From Caldicellulosiruptor acetigenus (GTDB lineage Bacteria; Bacillota; Thermoanaerobacteria; Caldicellulosiruptorales; Caldicellulosiruptoraceae): DNA of 64,000 nucleotides. A program made the translations under genes and the position numbers. This document shows, piece by piece, positions 18,254-26,790 of this stretch. Location: contig NZ_CP113866.1 in assembly GCF_026914305.1 (NCBI RefSeq), forward strand, positions 1,057,501 through 1,121,500, given 5' to 3'. Each line of letters starts with the position of its first letter. Position 1 is the first letter of the stretch. Below the pieces are notes generated by a model. That model was not told the origin of the DNA. It worked only from the letters and a program-made list of their open reading frames with translations, and made no database searches.

Positions 18254-18841
18254 ATGAGAAAGTTTTTGAAAATTTCAATTTGCACTTTGGCTACTGTAAT
18301 TTTGATATTTGCAGTTACAGAAGCATCAATAATTATTTTTGGCATTTTTTCAAAACCTAAAAAATCAGACTGTATAATTGTTTTAGGCTGTGCAGTTTAT
18401 GGTGATTTTCCAAGTCCGTTTTTTCGGGAAAGACTTAACAGAGCTTTTGAACTTTATAAAAAAGGCTATGCAAGATACATAATTGTCTGTGGCGCAAAAG
18501 GGCCGGGCGAAAATATTTCTGAAGCTGAGGCGGGGAAGAGGTATCTTGTGGAAAGGGGAGTTTTGCCTGAGCTCATTTTAAAGGAAGACAAATCTTTTTC
18601 TACATATGAAAATTTGCTGTATTCAAAAAGGATTATGAACAAGAAAGGTTTCAAAAGCGCTATTATTGTTTCAAACATGTTTCATTTAAGAAGGGCAAGT
18701 TTGATTGCTAAAAAATTAAAAATGAATGCTTCTTTTTCAGGTGTATATGTAAAACAATATTTGCATGAAGAATACTACGGTTTTGTGCGCGAAAGTGTAG
18801 CTGTGTGGTATGAGATTCTCAAAACTCTTACATCTTTCTGA
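18254..18841 (+). CDS. DUF218 (YdcF/SanA/ElyC) family membrane protein
   Basis: A 195-residue protein with one N-terminal transmembrane helix (about 7-30) followed by a DUF218 domain. Family marks are CIIVLGCAVYGD, RLNRAFELYKKG, IIVCGAKG, EDKSFSTYENL and IIVSNMFHLRRA. DUF218 proteins act in envelope or peptidoglycan precursor functions in proteobacteria, but the reaction is not settled. It stands alone between two tRNA genes. Confidence 0.88.
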   Translation: MRKFLKISICTLATVILIFAVTEASIIIFGIFSKPKKSDCIIVLGCAVYGDFPSPFFRERLNRAFELYKKGYARYIIVCGAKGPGENISEAEAGKRYLVERGVLPELILKEDKSFSTYENLLYSKRIMNKKGFKSAIIVSNMFHLRRASLIAKKLKMNASFSGVYVKQYLHEEYYGFVRESVAVWYEILKTLTSF

Positions 18842-18917
18842 TTTTTCCCGCCCAAATACCTATTGACAACATCAAGATAAGGTATTATAATATTCAATGT
18901 GCAAGGGGAAAAAACGA

Positions 18918-18991
18918 GCGGGTGTAGTTCAATGGTAGAACACCAGCCTTCCAAGCTGGCAGCGTGGGTTCGATTCCCATCACCCGCTCCA
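18918..18991 (+). tRNA. tRNA-Gly (TCC)
   Basis: Acceptor stem GCGGGTG / CACCCGC, D-arm TAGTTCAATGGTAGAACA, anticodon arm CCAGC-CTTCCAA-GCTGG with anticodon TCC, T-arm GGGTTCGATTCCC, and encoded CCA after discriminator T. Length 74 nt. A TTGACA-like box and TATAAT lie just upstream (about 18862-18896). Confidence 0.95.
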
Positions 18992-19006
18992 AAAAAGAAT
19001 ATGATG

Positions 19007-19041
19007 CCCTCAGCAGCAAATAAGCTGTTGAGGGTTTTTTG
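19007..19041 (+). terminator. rho-independent terminator after tRNA-Gly
   Basis: CCCTCAGCAGC (19007-19017), loop AAATAA, GCTGTTGAGGG (19024-19034), then six T. An 11-bp stem with one wobble pair. Confidence 0.9.
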
Positions 19042-19069
19042 TTTTCTACTTAAAAACAAAATATTCTAT

Positions 19070-19076
19070 TTCGACA
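19070..19076 (-). promoter_or_regulatory. Spo0A box upstream of spoIIA
   Basis: TTCGACA on the plus strand is the complement of the Spo0A core TGTCGAA. It lies 19 nt upstream of the sigma-H-type -35 of spoIIAA, where Spo0A activates spoIIA in B. subtilis. A single 7-mer can arise by chance; its position is the main support. Confidence 0.5.
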
Positions 19077-19095
19077 AAATATTACATAAAATACT

Positions 19096-19124
19096 GAAGG
19101 GTTTTTTGGGGTAATATAGAATTA
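19096..19124 (+). promoter_or_regulatory. sigma-H-type promoter of spoIIA operon
   Basis: GAAGGGTTT (19096-19104), an 11-nt spacer and ATAGAATTA (19116-19124). The sigma-H consensus is RNAGGAWWW, 11-12 nt, RNNGAATWW, so there is one mismatch. It lies 36 nt before the spoIIAA start. SpoIIA is transcribed by sigma-H in Bacillus. Confidence 0.65.
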
Positions 19125-19159
19125 GAAATAATATAACTTTCAAATCGAGGTGCAATAAA

Positions 19160-19489
19160 ATGGATTTTGAAGCAATTATGATGGAAGGAATATTGATTTT
19201 AAAGATAAAAGGTGAGCTTGACCAGTACAATGCAGACAGATACAGACTCAGATTTGATATGAAAATTGTAAGTCCAGAAGTTCAAAAAGTTGTGATAGAC
19301 ATTTCAGAACTTTCGTTTATGGACTCATCAGGTGTTGGCTTTCTTGTAGGCCGGTTCAGAACGGCAAAAGCGTTTGCCAAGGAACTTGTCCTGGTTTGCA
19401 ACTCGAACTATATCAACAAGCTTCTTTCAACTTGTGGAATAGAAAAGCTGATAAAGAAATATACAACTATTGAAGAGGCATTGAGTTAA
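19160..19489 (+). CDS. spoIIAA: anti-sigma F factor antagonist
   Basis: A 109-residue STAS-domain protein. The phosphorylation loop [13 protein letters not shown] is intact, with S57 the likely target of SpoIIAB. Unphosphorylated SpoIIAA displaces SpoIIAB from sigma F. First gene of a three-gene operon behind a predicted sigma-H promoter. Confidence 0.95.
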   Translation: MDFEAIMMEGILILKIKGELDQYNADRYRLRFDMKIVSPEVQKVVIDISELSFMDSSGVGFLVGRFRTAKAFAKELVLVCNSNYINKLLSTCGIEKLIKKYTTIEEALS

Positions 19490-19523
19490 ACTAAAAGAAT
19501 TGAAAGGGTGTGAATTTTTAACA

Positions 19524-20006
19524 ATGAAGGTTTTAAATTATATGGAACTGAAAATCCCGTCAAAAGCTCAAAACGAGGCATTTGCAAGGGTTGCTGTTGC
19601 TGCGTTTGTTGCTCAGCTGGATCCTACTTTAGATGAGGTTACTGAAATAAAAACTGCTGTATCTGAAGCTGTAACAAATTCAATAATTCATGCATATGAG
19701 GATAAAATTGGGGAAATAATAATAAAAGGAAAGATTTATGAAAATTATGTTGTTGAGATTGAAGTAATTGACTTTGGGAAAGGAATTGAAGATGTTGAGC
19801 TTGCTCGGCAACCACTCTTTACAACAAAACCTGACCAGGAACGCTCTGGTATGGGATTTACTGTGATGGAAACATTCATGGATAAGCTTGAGGTTACATC
19901 AGAGGTTGGTAAGGGTACATGCGTCAGGATGTTTAAAGCTATTAAAAAACGAAAGAGCGAGGGAGTAGAAATTGAGCAAGGCTTCCCAGGAGGAATTGAT
20001 AAGTAA
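19524..20006 (+). CDS. spoIIAB: anti-sigma F factor and serine kinase
   Basis: A GHKL-type kinase of about 160 residues that binds sigma F and phosphorylates SpoIIAA. The N-box [18 protein letters not shown], the G1 box VIDFGKGI and the lid and G2 region [15 protein letters not shown] are present; [10 protein letters not shown] is characteristic of SpoIIAB. ATG 19524 is chosen: B. subtilis SpoIIAB starts just before the same MxLxF segment. It overlaps the sigma gene by 35 nt. Confidence 0.95.
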   Translation: MKVLNYMELKIPSKAQNEAFARVAVAAFVAQLDPTLDEVTEIKTAVSEAVTNSIIHAYEDKIGEIIIKGKIYENYVVEIEVIDFGKGIEDVELARQPLFTTKPDQERSGMGFTVMETFMDKLEVTSEVGKGTCVRMFKAIKKRKSEGVEIEQGFPGGIDK

Positions 20007-20694
20007 GGCTAAAAACGGCGATAAACTTGCACGCCAGCAGCTAATAGAAAGCAATCTTGCGCTTGTGTGGAGTGTTGTAAAAAAGTTTGCTGCAAAAGGA
20101 GTAGAGCTTGAGGATTTGTTCCAGATAGGTTGCATAGGGCTTATTAAAGCTGTTGACAGGTTTGACCCGTCGTTTAATGTCAGGTTTTCAACATATGCTG
20201 TTCCTATGATAATTGGTGAGATAAAAAGATATCTGCGTGATGATGGCAAGATAAAGGTTTCACGAAAGATAAAAGAAAATCAGAGTAAAATAAAAAAACT
20301 GAGAAACCAGTTTGTATCAAGCAATGGAAGAGAACCCACAATCTCAGAGATTTCCCAGCTGACAGGACTTTCCAGCGATGAGATTTTGCTTTGCATGGAT
20401 GCATCTTCAGAGGTTGCATCACTCAATGAGGTTGTAAATCAGGAAGAGGGAAAACCTATCACACTGATGGACATTGCATCTGATGAAGAGGATTATTCAA
20501 CAAAACTTTTGGATTTGATGGCACTAAAAGAAGGGCTTAAGAAATTAAAAGGACGGGAACGCTACATAATATTTATGCGCTACTTCAAAAACAAAACACA
20601 ATCTGAAATTGCAAAAGAGCTAAACATCTCCCAGGTGCATGTATCAAGGATTGAAAAAAGAGCTTTGGAGAGGATAAAAAGGGAGTTTGTTTGA
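19972..20694 (+). CDS. sigF: forespore sigma factor F
   Basis: A 240-residue sigma-70 family member with region 2 ([36 protein letters not shown]), region 3 and region 4 ([23 protein letters not shown]). TTG 19972 follows GAGGGAG at about 6 nt. The operon spoIIAA-spoIIAB-sigF controls the first forespore programme. If the host is a Caldicellulosiruptor, a genus usually described as not forming spores, the intact operon is notable. Confidence 0.95.
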   Translation: MSKASQEELISKAKNGDKLARQQLIESNLALVWSVVKKFAAKGVELEDLFQIGCIGLIKAVDRFDPSFNVRFSTYAVPMIIGEIKRYLRDDGKIKVSRKIKENQSKIKKLRNQFVSSNGREPTISEISQLTGLSSDEILLCMDASSEVASLNEVVNQEEGKPITLMDIASDEEDYSTKLLDLMALKEGLKKLKGRERYIIFMRYFKNKTQSEIAKELNISQVHVSRIEKRALERIKREFV

Positions 20695-20730
20695 CACGCT
20701 GTGATTGAGAAAGCGTGTCTTTTATTTTTA
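20693..20730 (+). terminator. rho-independent terminator of spoIIA operon
   Basis: GACACGCT (20693-20700), an 11-nt loop, AGCGTGTC (20712-20719) and TTTTATTTTT. It begins within the sigF stop codon. Confidence 0.88.
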
Positions 20731-20798
20731 TATAGAATTTTTTTCCCTTTTGTGATTTAATATAAATAAAATTCCCTGTTCAATTTTTAAAAACTTCA

Positions 20799-21494
20799 AT
20801 GGAAAAAATAATTGAATTTTTCTTCCCTCCGAGGTGTGCATTTTGCGGCAGGCTTGGAAAAAGCCCGTGTGATGATTGCAAGAAAAATATAAGGTTTATT
20901 ACAGGCAACACGTGTCAAAAATGCGGAATACCTATTGGTGATACTACTTTGCCGTTTTGTCCTTCTTGCTTGAGAGAAAACTTTGTATTTGAAAGAGTCT
21001 TTCCAGTATTCTACTATGAAGGGGTAGTTCGTAGAGGCGTTCATCTTTTCAAATACAGAGGTTTTTATCAAAATGCAATAACCTTCTCAAGGCTTATGGC
21101 TAAAAAGATTATTGAAGCCAATATAAATGCCGATATAATAACCTTTGTTCCAACAAGCTATGAAAGGTTTCTGCAAAGGGGTTTTAACCATTCCTCTTTG
21201 CTTGCAAAAAATATTGGAAAGATACTTAAAATTCCAACCGTTGACCTTCTTGCAAGAGTAGGTTTTACAAAACCTTTTTATAACCTCTCACGACAAGAAA
21301 GACAAAAAGAGATAAAGGGTAAAATTGAGCTTAAAAAAGGGTATGAAAATATTATAAAAGACAAAAGAGTCATTCTTGTTGACGACATCTTCACAACAGG
21401 TGCAACAGCAAATGAGTGTTCAAAAGTTTTGCTTGAAAATGGGGCAAAGTGCGTTTTTGTCTCTGTTCTTGCGATAACAAAGCTTACAAAGTAA
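20799..21494 (+). CDS. comFC: ComF family phosphoribosyltransferase-like protein
   Basis: This 231-residue protein has an N-terminal double zinc finger (CAFCG, CDDC, CQKCG, CPSC, residues 9-60) and a C-terminal phosphoribosyltransferase fold with the PRPP loop VILVDDIFTTGATA. ComFC aids DNA uptake in B. subtilis. The order comFC-yvyF-flgM-flgN-flgK-flgL is the same as in Bacillus. No comFA is seen upstream. Confidence 0.93.
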   Translation: MEKIIEFFFPPRCAFCGRLGKSPCDDCKKNIRFITGNTCQKCGIPIGDTTLPFCPSCLRENFVFERVFPVFYYEGVVRRGVHLFKYRGFYQNAITFSRLMAKKIIEANINADIITFVPTSYERFLQRGFNHSSLLAKNIGKILKIPTVDLLARVGFTKPFYNLSRQERQKEIKGKIELKKGYENIIKDKRVILVDDIFTTGATANECSKVLLENGAKCVFVSVLAITKLTK

Positions 21495-21528
21495 AGTGCC
21501 AATTTAAAATTTTAAAAGGGGGTTTTAA

Positions 21529-21972
21529 ATGATGGATGTCAGAAACTGCAGAAGATGTGGGAAGATTTATCTTTATGACGGAAGTCCTATCTGCCCTCAG
21601 TGCAGAAAAGAGGAAGAAGAGGATTTCAAAAAGGTGAAAGAATATCTTTATGACCATCCTGGTGCAACCTTGCCAGAAGTGTCAAACGCAACAGGCGTGT
21701 CACCAGAAAAGATTTTGAGGTTCTTAAAGGAAGAAAGGCTTGAGATTGTCGGTGAGAGCAATATTATTTTAGAGTGTGAAAGATGCGGAAAAGCAATTAA
21801 AACAGGAAGGCTTTGTGATGAGTGCAAGAAAGAAGTTGGAACAAGGTTTTTGAGCTATCTTGATGATAAAAAACTTCAAGAGTCGAAAAAGAAAAACGAA
21901 GAGTTTGCTAAAAGAAAAGAGGCGGGCTACAGGTATCTTTCGAAGGACTTAAAAGAAGATGATAGCAAGTAA
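21529..21972 (+). CDS. yvyF: flagellar operon protein YvyF
   Basis: A 147-residue protein with zinc-finger-like CRRCG / CPQC at the N-terminus (residues 6-26), a helix-turn-helix-like PGATLPEVSNATGVSPEKILRFL segment, and a second CERCG / CDEC pair (about 85-102). This is the YvyF family found between comFC and flgM in Firmicutes; it is thought to be regulatory. AAGGGGG precedes the ATG. Confidence 0.92.
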   Translation: MMDVRNCRRCGKIYLYDGSPICPQCRKEEEEDFKKVKEYLYDHPGATLPEVSNATGVSPEKILRFLKEERLEIVGESNIILECERCGKAIKTGRLCDECKKEVGTRFLSYLDDKKLQESKKKNEEFAKRKEAGYRYLSKDLKEDDSK

Positions 21973-21981
21973 AAAATTAAT

Positions 21982-22010
21982 TAAACTTTTTTGAATTTTC
22001 TCACGATAAT
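21982..22010 (+). promoter_or_regulatory. sigma-D (sigma-28) promoter before flgM
   Basis: TAAA at 21982-21985 and CGATAAT at 22004-22010, separated by 18 nt. The promoters before hag and flaG have the same element distance. The consensus is TAAA, 14-16 nt, GCCGATAA; here the -10 reads CACGATAAT. Predicted to drive flgM through csrA. Confidence 0.6.
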
Positions 22011-22052
22011 AACTGTAGGAAAAGCTTTTTAGATGCAGGGCAGGGATGGAAA

Positions 22053-22340
22053 ATGAGGATAGAAGATAGAATGAGGATATTTCAGATTTACAGCCAAACA
22101 GCAAAGGTAAGCAGAGTAGAAAAGAAGCAGGAGAAAGCTTCTGCTGATAAGGTTGAAATATCAAGCGAAGCAAGAGATTTTCAGGCAGTTTTGAATGCAA
22201 TTAAGCTCACACCCGATATTCGTGAGGAGAAGGTAAATGAAATAAAAAAGAAGATTGACTCTGGCACATACAACGTATCTGGCAGAGATGTTGTTGAAAA
22301 GCTAATAAGAGAGTACAAAGCTTCAAAAAAGAGTGAGTAA
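22053..22340 (+). CDS. flgM: anti-sigma-28 factor
   Basis: A 95-residue protein with the FlgM pattern: a disordered N-terminus containing DKVEISSEARDFQ, then helical segments VNEIKKKIDSGTYNVSGRDVVEKLI that hold sigma-28. It is exported when the hook is complete. ATG 22053 follows CAGGGATGG. A GGCTGCT / AGCAGCC hairpin lies in the 100-nt gap downstream (22348-22372), but has a poor T tail and is not called a terminator. Confidence 0.93.
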   Translation: MRIEDRMRIFQIYSQTAKVSRVEKKQEKASADKVEISSEARDFQAVLNAIKLTPDIREEKVNEIKKKIDSGTYNVSGRDVVEKLIREYKASKKSE

Positions 22341-22439
22341 ATTTTCTGGCTGCTTTTAAATCAATAGCAGCCTTAATGTTTATTTGTAAGCATTAAGGAT
22401 TTTAATAGCAAATTAGAATTTTAGGAAGGAAGCATTGAG

Positions 22440-22925
22440 ATGAACTATGTAGAAAGAATAATTGAGCTTTTAGAAGAAGAATATAAGGTATTTGAAAGGG
22501 TCTTGAACCTCAGCAATGAAAAAACAAAATACATTGTGGAGAACAATCTTTCAGGGATAATTGAAATTTTAAATCAGGAGAAAAAAGAAGCAGAAACAAT
22601 TAGCAAGCTTGAAGAAGAAAGACAGAAAATTTTAGATGCCTTAGTAAAAGAAAAAAATAAGGCTATTTCAAATCTTAACGACCTTGCATTCATCGTCACA
22701 CCAGATGAATGGCAGAAGATAAATGATTTGAAAGAAAAACTTGGTGAGATTATTTTCAAGTTAAAAAAAGCAAATGACCTTAACGCTTCTTTAGTTTCAA
22801 GTGCGCTTGAGTATATAGATTTTATGACAAATGTAATTTCATCGTATTTTTCAGACACCACTACATATCAAAAGGATGGGCAAGGAAGCTACCAAAAGAA
22901 AAACCTTTTTGATGTTAAGCTGTAG
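22440..22925 (+). CDS. flgN: flagellar export chaperone FlgN
   Basis: A 161-residue, almost wholly helical protein with a coiled coil in residues 45-125, the FlgN design. It binds FlgK and FlgL before export, and sits directly upstream of both. AAGGAAGG precedes the ATG. Confidence 0.88.
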   Translation: MNYVERIIELLEEEYKVFERVLNLSNEKTKYIVENNLSGIIEILNQEKKEAETISKLEEERQKILDALVKEKNKAISNLNDLAFIVTPDEWQKINDLKEKLGEIIFKLKKANDLNASLVSSALEYIDFMTNVISSYFSDTTTYQKDGQGSYQKKNLFDVKL

Positions 22926-22945
22926 GAAAAAGGGGTTGAAATAGA

Positions 22946-24514
22946 ATGTCGTTTTACGGGCTTGAGATTGCAAGAACAGGTATATTTGTAAACAGAAAAG
23001 GGTTAGAGGTGACATCGCACAACGTTGCCAATGCTTCAACACCGGGATATACAAGGCAGGTTTTAAATGTAAAGTCAAATCCGCCATCCAGCAAGGTTGG
23101 TTTTTACAGTCCAAAGTTTCAAGTTGGGATGGGTGCTGATGTGCAAAGCCTTCAGCAGATAAGAGACATGTTTTTGGATATGCAATACCGAAACGAATAT
23201 TCACGCCAGGGAGAGTATGAAATAAAAGCTGATAACCTGAATTTTATTGAAGCCATATTCAATGAACCGAGTGATACGGGCTTATCTGCTGTTATAGACC
23301 AGTTTTTCTCAAGTTTGCAGGAGCTTTCGAAAAATCCAGAAAGCTTAACAGTGCGTGCGCTTGTTCGCCAGAGAGCTTCAGCTCTCACTGATGCGATACA
23401 TAAGATGTACAAACAGCTTGAAGATTTGCAGAGCGAGCTAAATGACCAGGTATATGATAAGATTTTGGAGATAAACAGCATAGCATTCCAAATAGCAGAT
23501 TTAAACCAGCAGATATTTATTTTAGAGCTTCGAGGCGAAAAGGCAAACGACCTTCGCGACCAGCGAAATCTTCTTGTTGACAAGCTCTCAAAAATTGTTG
23601 ATACAACTGCTTATGAAGACAAAGATGGCAGGTTCATTGTGCAGATAGCTGGAGGAGAGACACTTGTAAATCACTTTACAGTCTATGAGCTTGAGACGGA
23701 TAAATCAAAAATTATGAGAAAAAGTGGATTTGACTCAAATGGTCTTCCAACACAATTTGACACTGATGACCCACGTTCACAGCAAAATCTTTACGACGTC
23801 CCAGGACTTTTTGTTGTTATGTGGAAGGACACAGGGCAGGTTTTGAATATAAAGTCTGGTGAGCTAAAAGGGCTATTGGATATGCGCGATGGCGTTGGCG
23901 GTCTGGATGAGGACAGCCAGGCGGGTGTTGATGTTCCAAATAAAAATAGCTTTACAGGTATTCCTTATTATTTGAACAGGCTCAATGAATTTGCACAAAA
24001 GCTTATCGAGAAATTCAATGAACTTCACACACAGGGCTGGTCACTCAACGGACAAAATAGAGGCATATACTTTTTCGAGCCGCCTGTTGGTCAGACATTT
24101 TTCTATGCAAGGTATATAAAGGTCTCTGATGCCATTATGAACGACCTTAACAACATTGCAACAACTTACGATGTAAACAATCTTCCAGGTGGAAATGACC
24201 TTGTTGTTGATATGCTAAAGCTAAGAAACGACACCTCAATTTTCAAAGAAGGAAAGTTTGAAGATTTTCTAAAGTCTTTGATTTCAAACCTTGGAGTTGA
24301 CTCCCAGGGGGCAAAAAACTTTGCAGAGAACCAAAAGGTTATGGTCACCCAGCTTGATAACAGACGCCAGGCAGTATCAGGTGTTTCCATAGATGAAGAG
24401 ATGACAAACCTGATTAAATACCAGCATGGTTTTCAGGCATCAGCCAGAATGATTAATGCTTTTGACGAGATGCTGGATGTAATAGTCAACAGACTTGGAC
24501 TTGTTGGAAGATAA
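22946..24514 (+). CDS. flgK: flagellar hook-associated protein 1
   Basis: At 522 residues, it carries the N-terminal flagellar rod motif (GLEIARTGIFVNRKGLEVTSHNVANASTPGYTRQ), an extended middle, and the C-terminal GVSIDEEMTNLIKYQHGFQASARMI axial motif. FlgK is the first hook-filament junction protein. The length is usual for Firmicutes. Confidence 0.96.
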   Translation: MSFYGLEIARTGIFVNRKGLEVTSHNVANASTPGYTRQVLNVKSNPPSSKVGFYSPKFQVGMGADVQSLQQIRDMFLDMQYRNEYSRQGEYEIKADNLNFIEAIFNEPSDTGLSAVIDQFFSSLQELSKNPESLTVRALVRQRASALTDAIHKMYKQLEDLQSELNDQVYDKILEINSIAFQIADLNQQIFILELRGEKANDLRDQRNLLVDKLSKIVDTTAYEDKDGRFIVQIAGGETLVNHFTVYELETDKSKIMRKSGFDSNGLPTQFDTDDPRSQQNLYDVPGLFVVMWKDTGQVLNIKSGELKGLLDMRDGVGGLDEDSQAGVDVPNKNSFTGIPYYLNRLNEFAQKLIEKFNELHTQGWSLNGQNRGIYFFEPPVGQTFFYARYIKVSDAIMNDLNNIATTYDVNNLPGGNDLVVDMLKLRNDTSIFKEGKFEDFLKSLISNLGVDSQGAKNFAENQKVMVTQLDNRRQAVSGVSIDEEMTNLIKYQHGFQASARMINAFDEMLDVIVNRLGLVGR

Positions 24515-24555
24515 GAGGCTTTTGCTAAATGAGGAGTTTGTGAGGTGAATGTGCT

Positions 24556-25503
24556 GTGAGAATTACAAACAATATGATGGTCAATAACTTTTTGATAAAT
24601 CTGAATAAAAACCTTAGCAGATTAGATGACATTCAGTATAAAATGGCAACAGGTAAGAAAATTCGCTACCCATCAGATGATCCTGTTATAACCGCAAGGT
24701 CGCTAAGGCTCAGAACTGATGTCTCTGAAATAGAACAGCTTCAAAAAAATGTAGACGATGCAACATCCTGGGTTGACACAACAGAAAGTGCTCTTGCGGA
24801 TATCAATGAAAGTCTTCAGCGGGTAAGAGAGCTTGCAGTAAGAGGTGCAAACGGAACAAACACAAAAGAGGACATGGCTCAGATTGCAAAAGAGGTTGCT
24901 CAGATAAAACAGCATATAATTCAGGTGGGAAATACAAACTATGCAGGAAGATATATCTTCTCTGGGTTTAAAACAGACACAGCACCACTGAATTCAGATG
25001 GTTCTTTTTCAGATACTGGTGGTTTTACTTCATCTGGCGGGTATCCGATTGATTTGTCGACTGGCAATAATATCATTCAGTTTGAGCTTATGAAAGCAAA
25101 CTATATTGGTATTAACAAAACAGCCAACCAGATTTTTTACATCCAGGGCGAAGCGGATGAAAACAAAGGAAATCTATTTAAAGTTTTAGATAATCTGATA
25201 AATGCACTGGAAAGCGGAGATGTAAATACAGTAAACTCACTTTTAAGCGACATTGATAGGCACATCGACAACGTAGTTGCACAACGTGGTGATGTTGGAG
25301 CGCTTCAGAACAGGCTTGAGCTTATAAAAAATAGGCTGAGTGATGACAATGTGAACTTTACCACATTGCTTTCGAACAACGAGGATGTTGACATGGCAGA
25401 GATTATAATGCAGCTCAAAACCGCAGAAAATGTTTACAGGGCAGCGCTTCAGACAGGTGCCCAGATTCTGCCACCAACACTTTTGGATTTTCTAAGATTT
25501 TAA
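24556..25503 (+). CDS. flgL: flagellar hook-associated protein 3
   Basis: A flagellin-like junction protein of 315 residues: N-terminal MRITNNMMVNNFLINLNKNL with the KIRYPSDDP motif, and a C-terminal LQTGAQILPPTLLDFLRF helix. Start is GTG 24556 after GAGGTGAATG. Follows flgK directly. Confidence 0.95.
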   Translation: MRITNNMMVNNFLINLNKNLSRLDDIQYKMATGKKIRYPSDDPVITARSLRLRTDVSEIEQLQKNVDDATSWVDTTESALADINESLQRVRELAVRGANGTNTKEDMAQIAKEVAQIKQHIIQVGNTNYAGRYIFSGFKTDTAPLNSDGSFSDTGGFTSSGGYPIDLSTGNNIIQFELMKANYIGINKTANQIFYIQGEADENKGNLFKVLDNLINALESGDVNTVNSLLSDIDRHIDNVVAQRGDVGALQNRLELIKNRLSDDNVNFTTLLSNNEDVDMAEIIMQLKTAENVYRAALQTGAQILPPTLLDFLRF

Positions 25504-25540
25504 ATAGCATTTGGCAGAAAAGCTTGAGGAAGTGCTAAAG

Positions 25541-25918
25541 ATGCAAATTGCAAGGATTCAGATTCACCAGGAGTTTGTAAAGGTAAAACTTTCCCAGGAA
25601 CATGTAAAGGTTAAAATAAACCAGGACAGATGCTGGGAAGAGGTAAACCTTGGCTCAACAGATTACCTTGTGCGAAGTTCTGCACAAAGAGGTTATGAGC
25701 AGGTTTTAAGGTATATAGAAAAGACAGCTGAAAATGGCAACAGGCTTGCCAGAATTGAAGATGGTGGGGAGCCTATAATTGACATCTGCATAGAAGAGGC
25801 TTTCCCAACCTATGACTACAACGTTGATATAATCCCCAAAAGCCGCCCAGAAATATATTTTGAAGGTGGCAAGGTTTATATAGATTTCGAGATGGGTAAG
25901 GTTGATGTGAGGGTATGA
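25541..25918 (+). CDS. YviE-like flagellar operon protein (DUF6470)
   Basis: This 125-residue protein occupies the place of yviE between flgL and fliW in Bacillus. It is rich in beta-like repeats: QIHQEFVKVKLSQEHVKVKINQ, then a charged helix and a beta-rich end. ATG 25541 is chosen because GAGGAAG lies 8 nt upstream and family members begin with M-x-hydrophobic-x-I; TTG 25511 would add 10 residues. Function unknown. Its stop overlaps the start of the inserted mntA. Confidence 0.75.
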   Translation: MQIARIQIHQEFVKVKLSQEHVKVKINQDRCWEEVNLGSTDYLVRSSAQRGYEQVLRYIEKTAENGNRLARIEDGGEPIIDICIEEAFPTYDYNVDIIPKSRPEIYFEGGKVYIDFEMGKVDVRV

Positions 25919-26358
25919 TGGAAAAAGATAAGATTGTAAAAATCTTAAAGGAGTATTTTGAGAAAGAGGATAATGTCATATTTGCATATTTGTTTGGTTC
26001 ATATGCAAAAGGGAAAGAGCGCGAGAATAGTGATGTAGACATTGCTGTGTATGTTAACGAAGAGATAGCAAATGATTCAAAAAAAGTATTAGATTTTCAA
26101 ATTAAACATATGTCAAATATTTCTGATATATTAAAAAAAGAAGTTGATTTAGTAATTTTGAATCATGCCTCACCTCTATTGAGGCATGAAGTAATTTCGG
26201 AAGGCATCTTATTGGTCGAAAAAGACCATAATAAGTTAGTAAATTTCAAAAAAATGAGTTTTTATTATTATCAAGATTGGCTGAATATTATGAAAATCAA
26301 GATGATGTATATAAAGGAAAGGATATCAGCTGATGGTAAAGAAAGAATTGGTCAGTGA
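25915..26358 (+). CDS. mntA: MntA-type nucleotidyltransferase antitoxin
   Basis: A 147-residue minimal nucleotidyltransferase. The active-site motif GSYAKGKERENSDVDIAVY (GS-x-DxD) and the third acidic site in VDLVIL are intact. MntA antitoxins AMPylate a tyrosine of HepT. The gene starts inside the yviE-like stop codon and overlaps hepT by 26 nt, so the pair is translationally tied to the flagellar operon. Its codons are richer in A/T-ending forms than the flanking flagellar genes, suggesting insertion. An alternative start is ATG 25918. Confidence 0.88.
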   Translation: MMEKDKIVKILKEYFEKEDNVIFAYLFGSYAKGKERENSDVDIAVYVNEEIANDSKKVLDFQIKHMSNISDILKKEVDLVILNHASPLLRHEVISEGILLVEKDHNKLVNFKKMSFYYYQDWLNIMKIKMMYIKERISADGKERIGQ

Positions 26359-26752
26359 GAAAATAGATAGGATATGGTTCAGCTTAAATAGAATAAAAAG
26401 ATTTCAAAATATGAGCTTGGAAGAATTTAAAAAAGATCAAGATGCTCAGGACATAGTTATTCATAATCTTTTTTTGATAATTCAAAATCTAATAGATATA
26501 GGAAATCATATAATAGCAGATGAAGGTTTTGAAACACCAGGTTATTATGGAGAGATTCCTGAGATATTATCAAAAGAAAAGGTTATTTCGGAAAGTTTGG
26601 CTTCAGTTTTTAAAAAAATGATTTCTTTTCGAAATATAATTGTGCATGAGTATTCAAAGATAGAATTGGCAAAAGTCTATGATATTTTAATTAACGGCAT
26701 TGATGATATAAAGAAAGTCCTTAGTGAGATTATAAACTATGTGAAGCTTTAA
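26333..26752 (+). CDS. hepT: HepT-type HEPN ribonuclease toxin
   Basis: A 139-residue HEPN-domain protein. The catalytic RX4HXY motif is visible as RNIIVHEY at about residues 102-109; the tyrosine is the expected AMPylation target of MntA. The helical pattern and length match HepT. HEPN toxins cleave RNA. The gene lies between mntA and fliW in the late flagellar operon, an unusual home for a toxin. Confidence 0.88.
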   Translation: MVKKELVSEKIDRIWFSLNRIKRFQNMSLEEFKKDQDAQDIVIHNLFLIIQNLIDIGNHIIADEGFETPGYYGEIPEILSKEKVISESLASVFKKMISFRNIIVHEYSKIELAKVYDILINGIDDIKKVLSEIINYVKL

Positions 26753-26790
26753 ACAATAAATCTATAAAGTAAAAGAAGAGGAGATTTAAG

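Noticed and set aside
22345-22373. Terminator between flgM and flgN
   Set aside because: The hairpin GGCTGCT / AGCAGCC is followed by TTAATG rather than a T run, and the flagellar operon is expected to continue.
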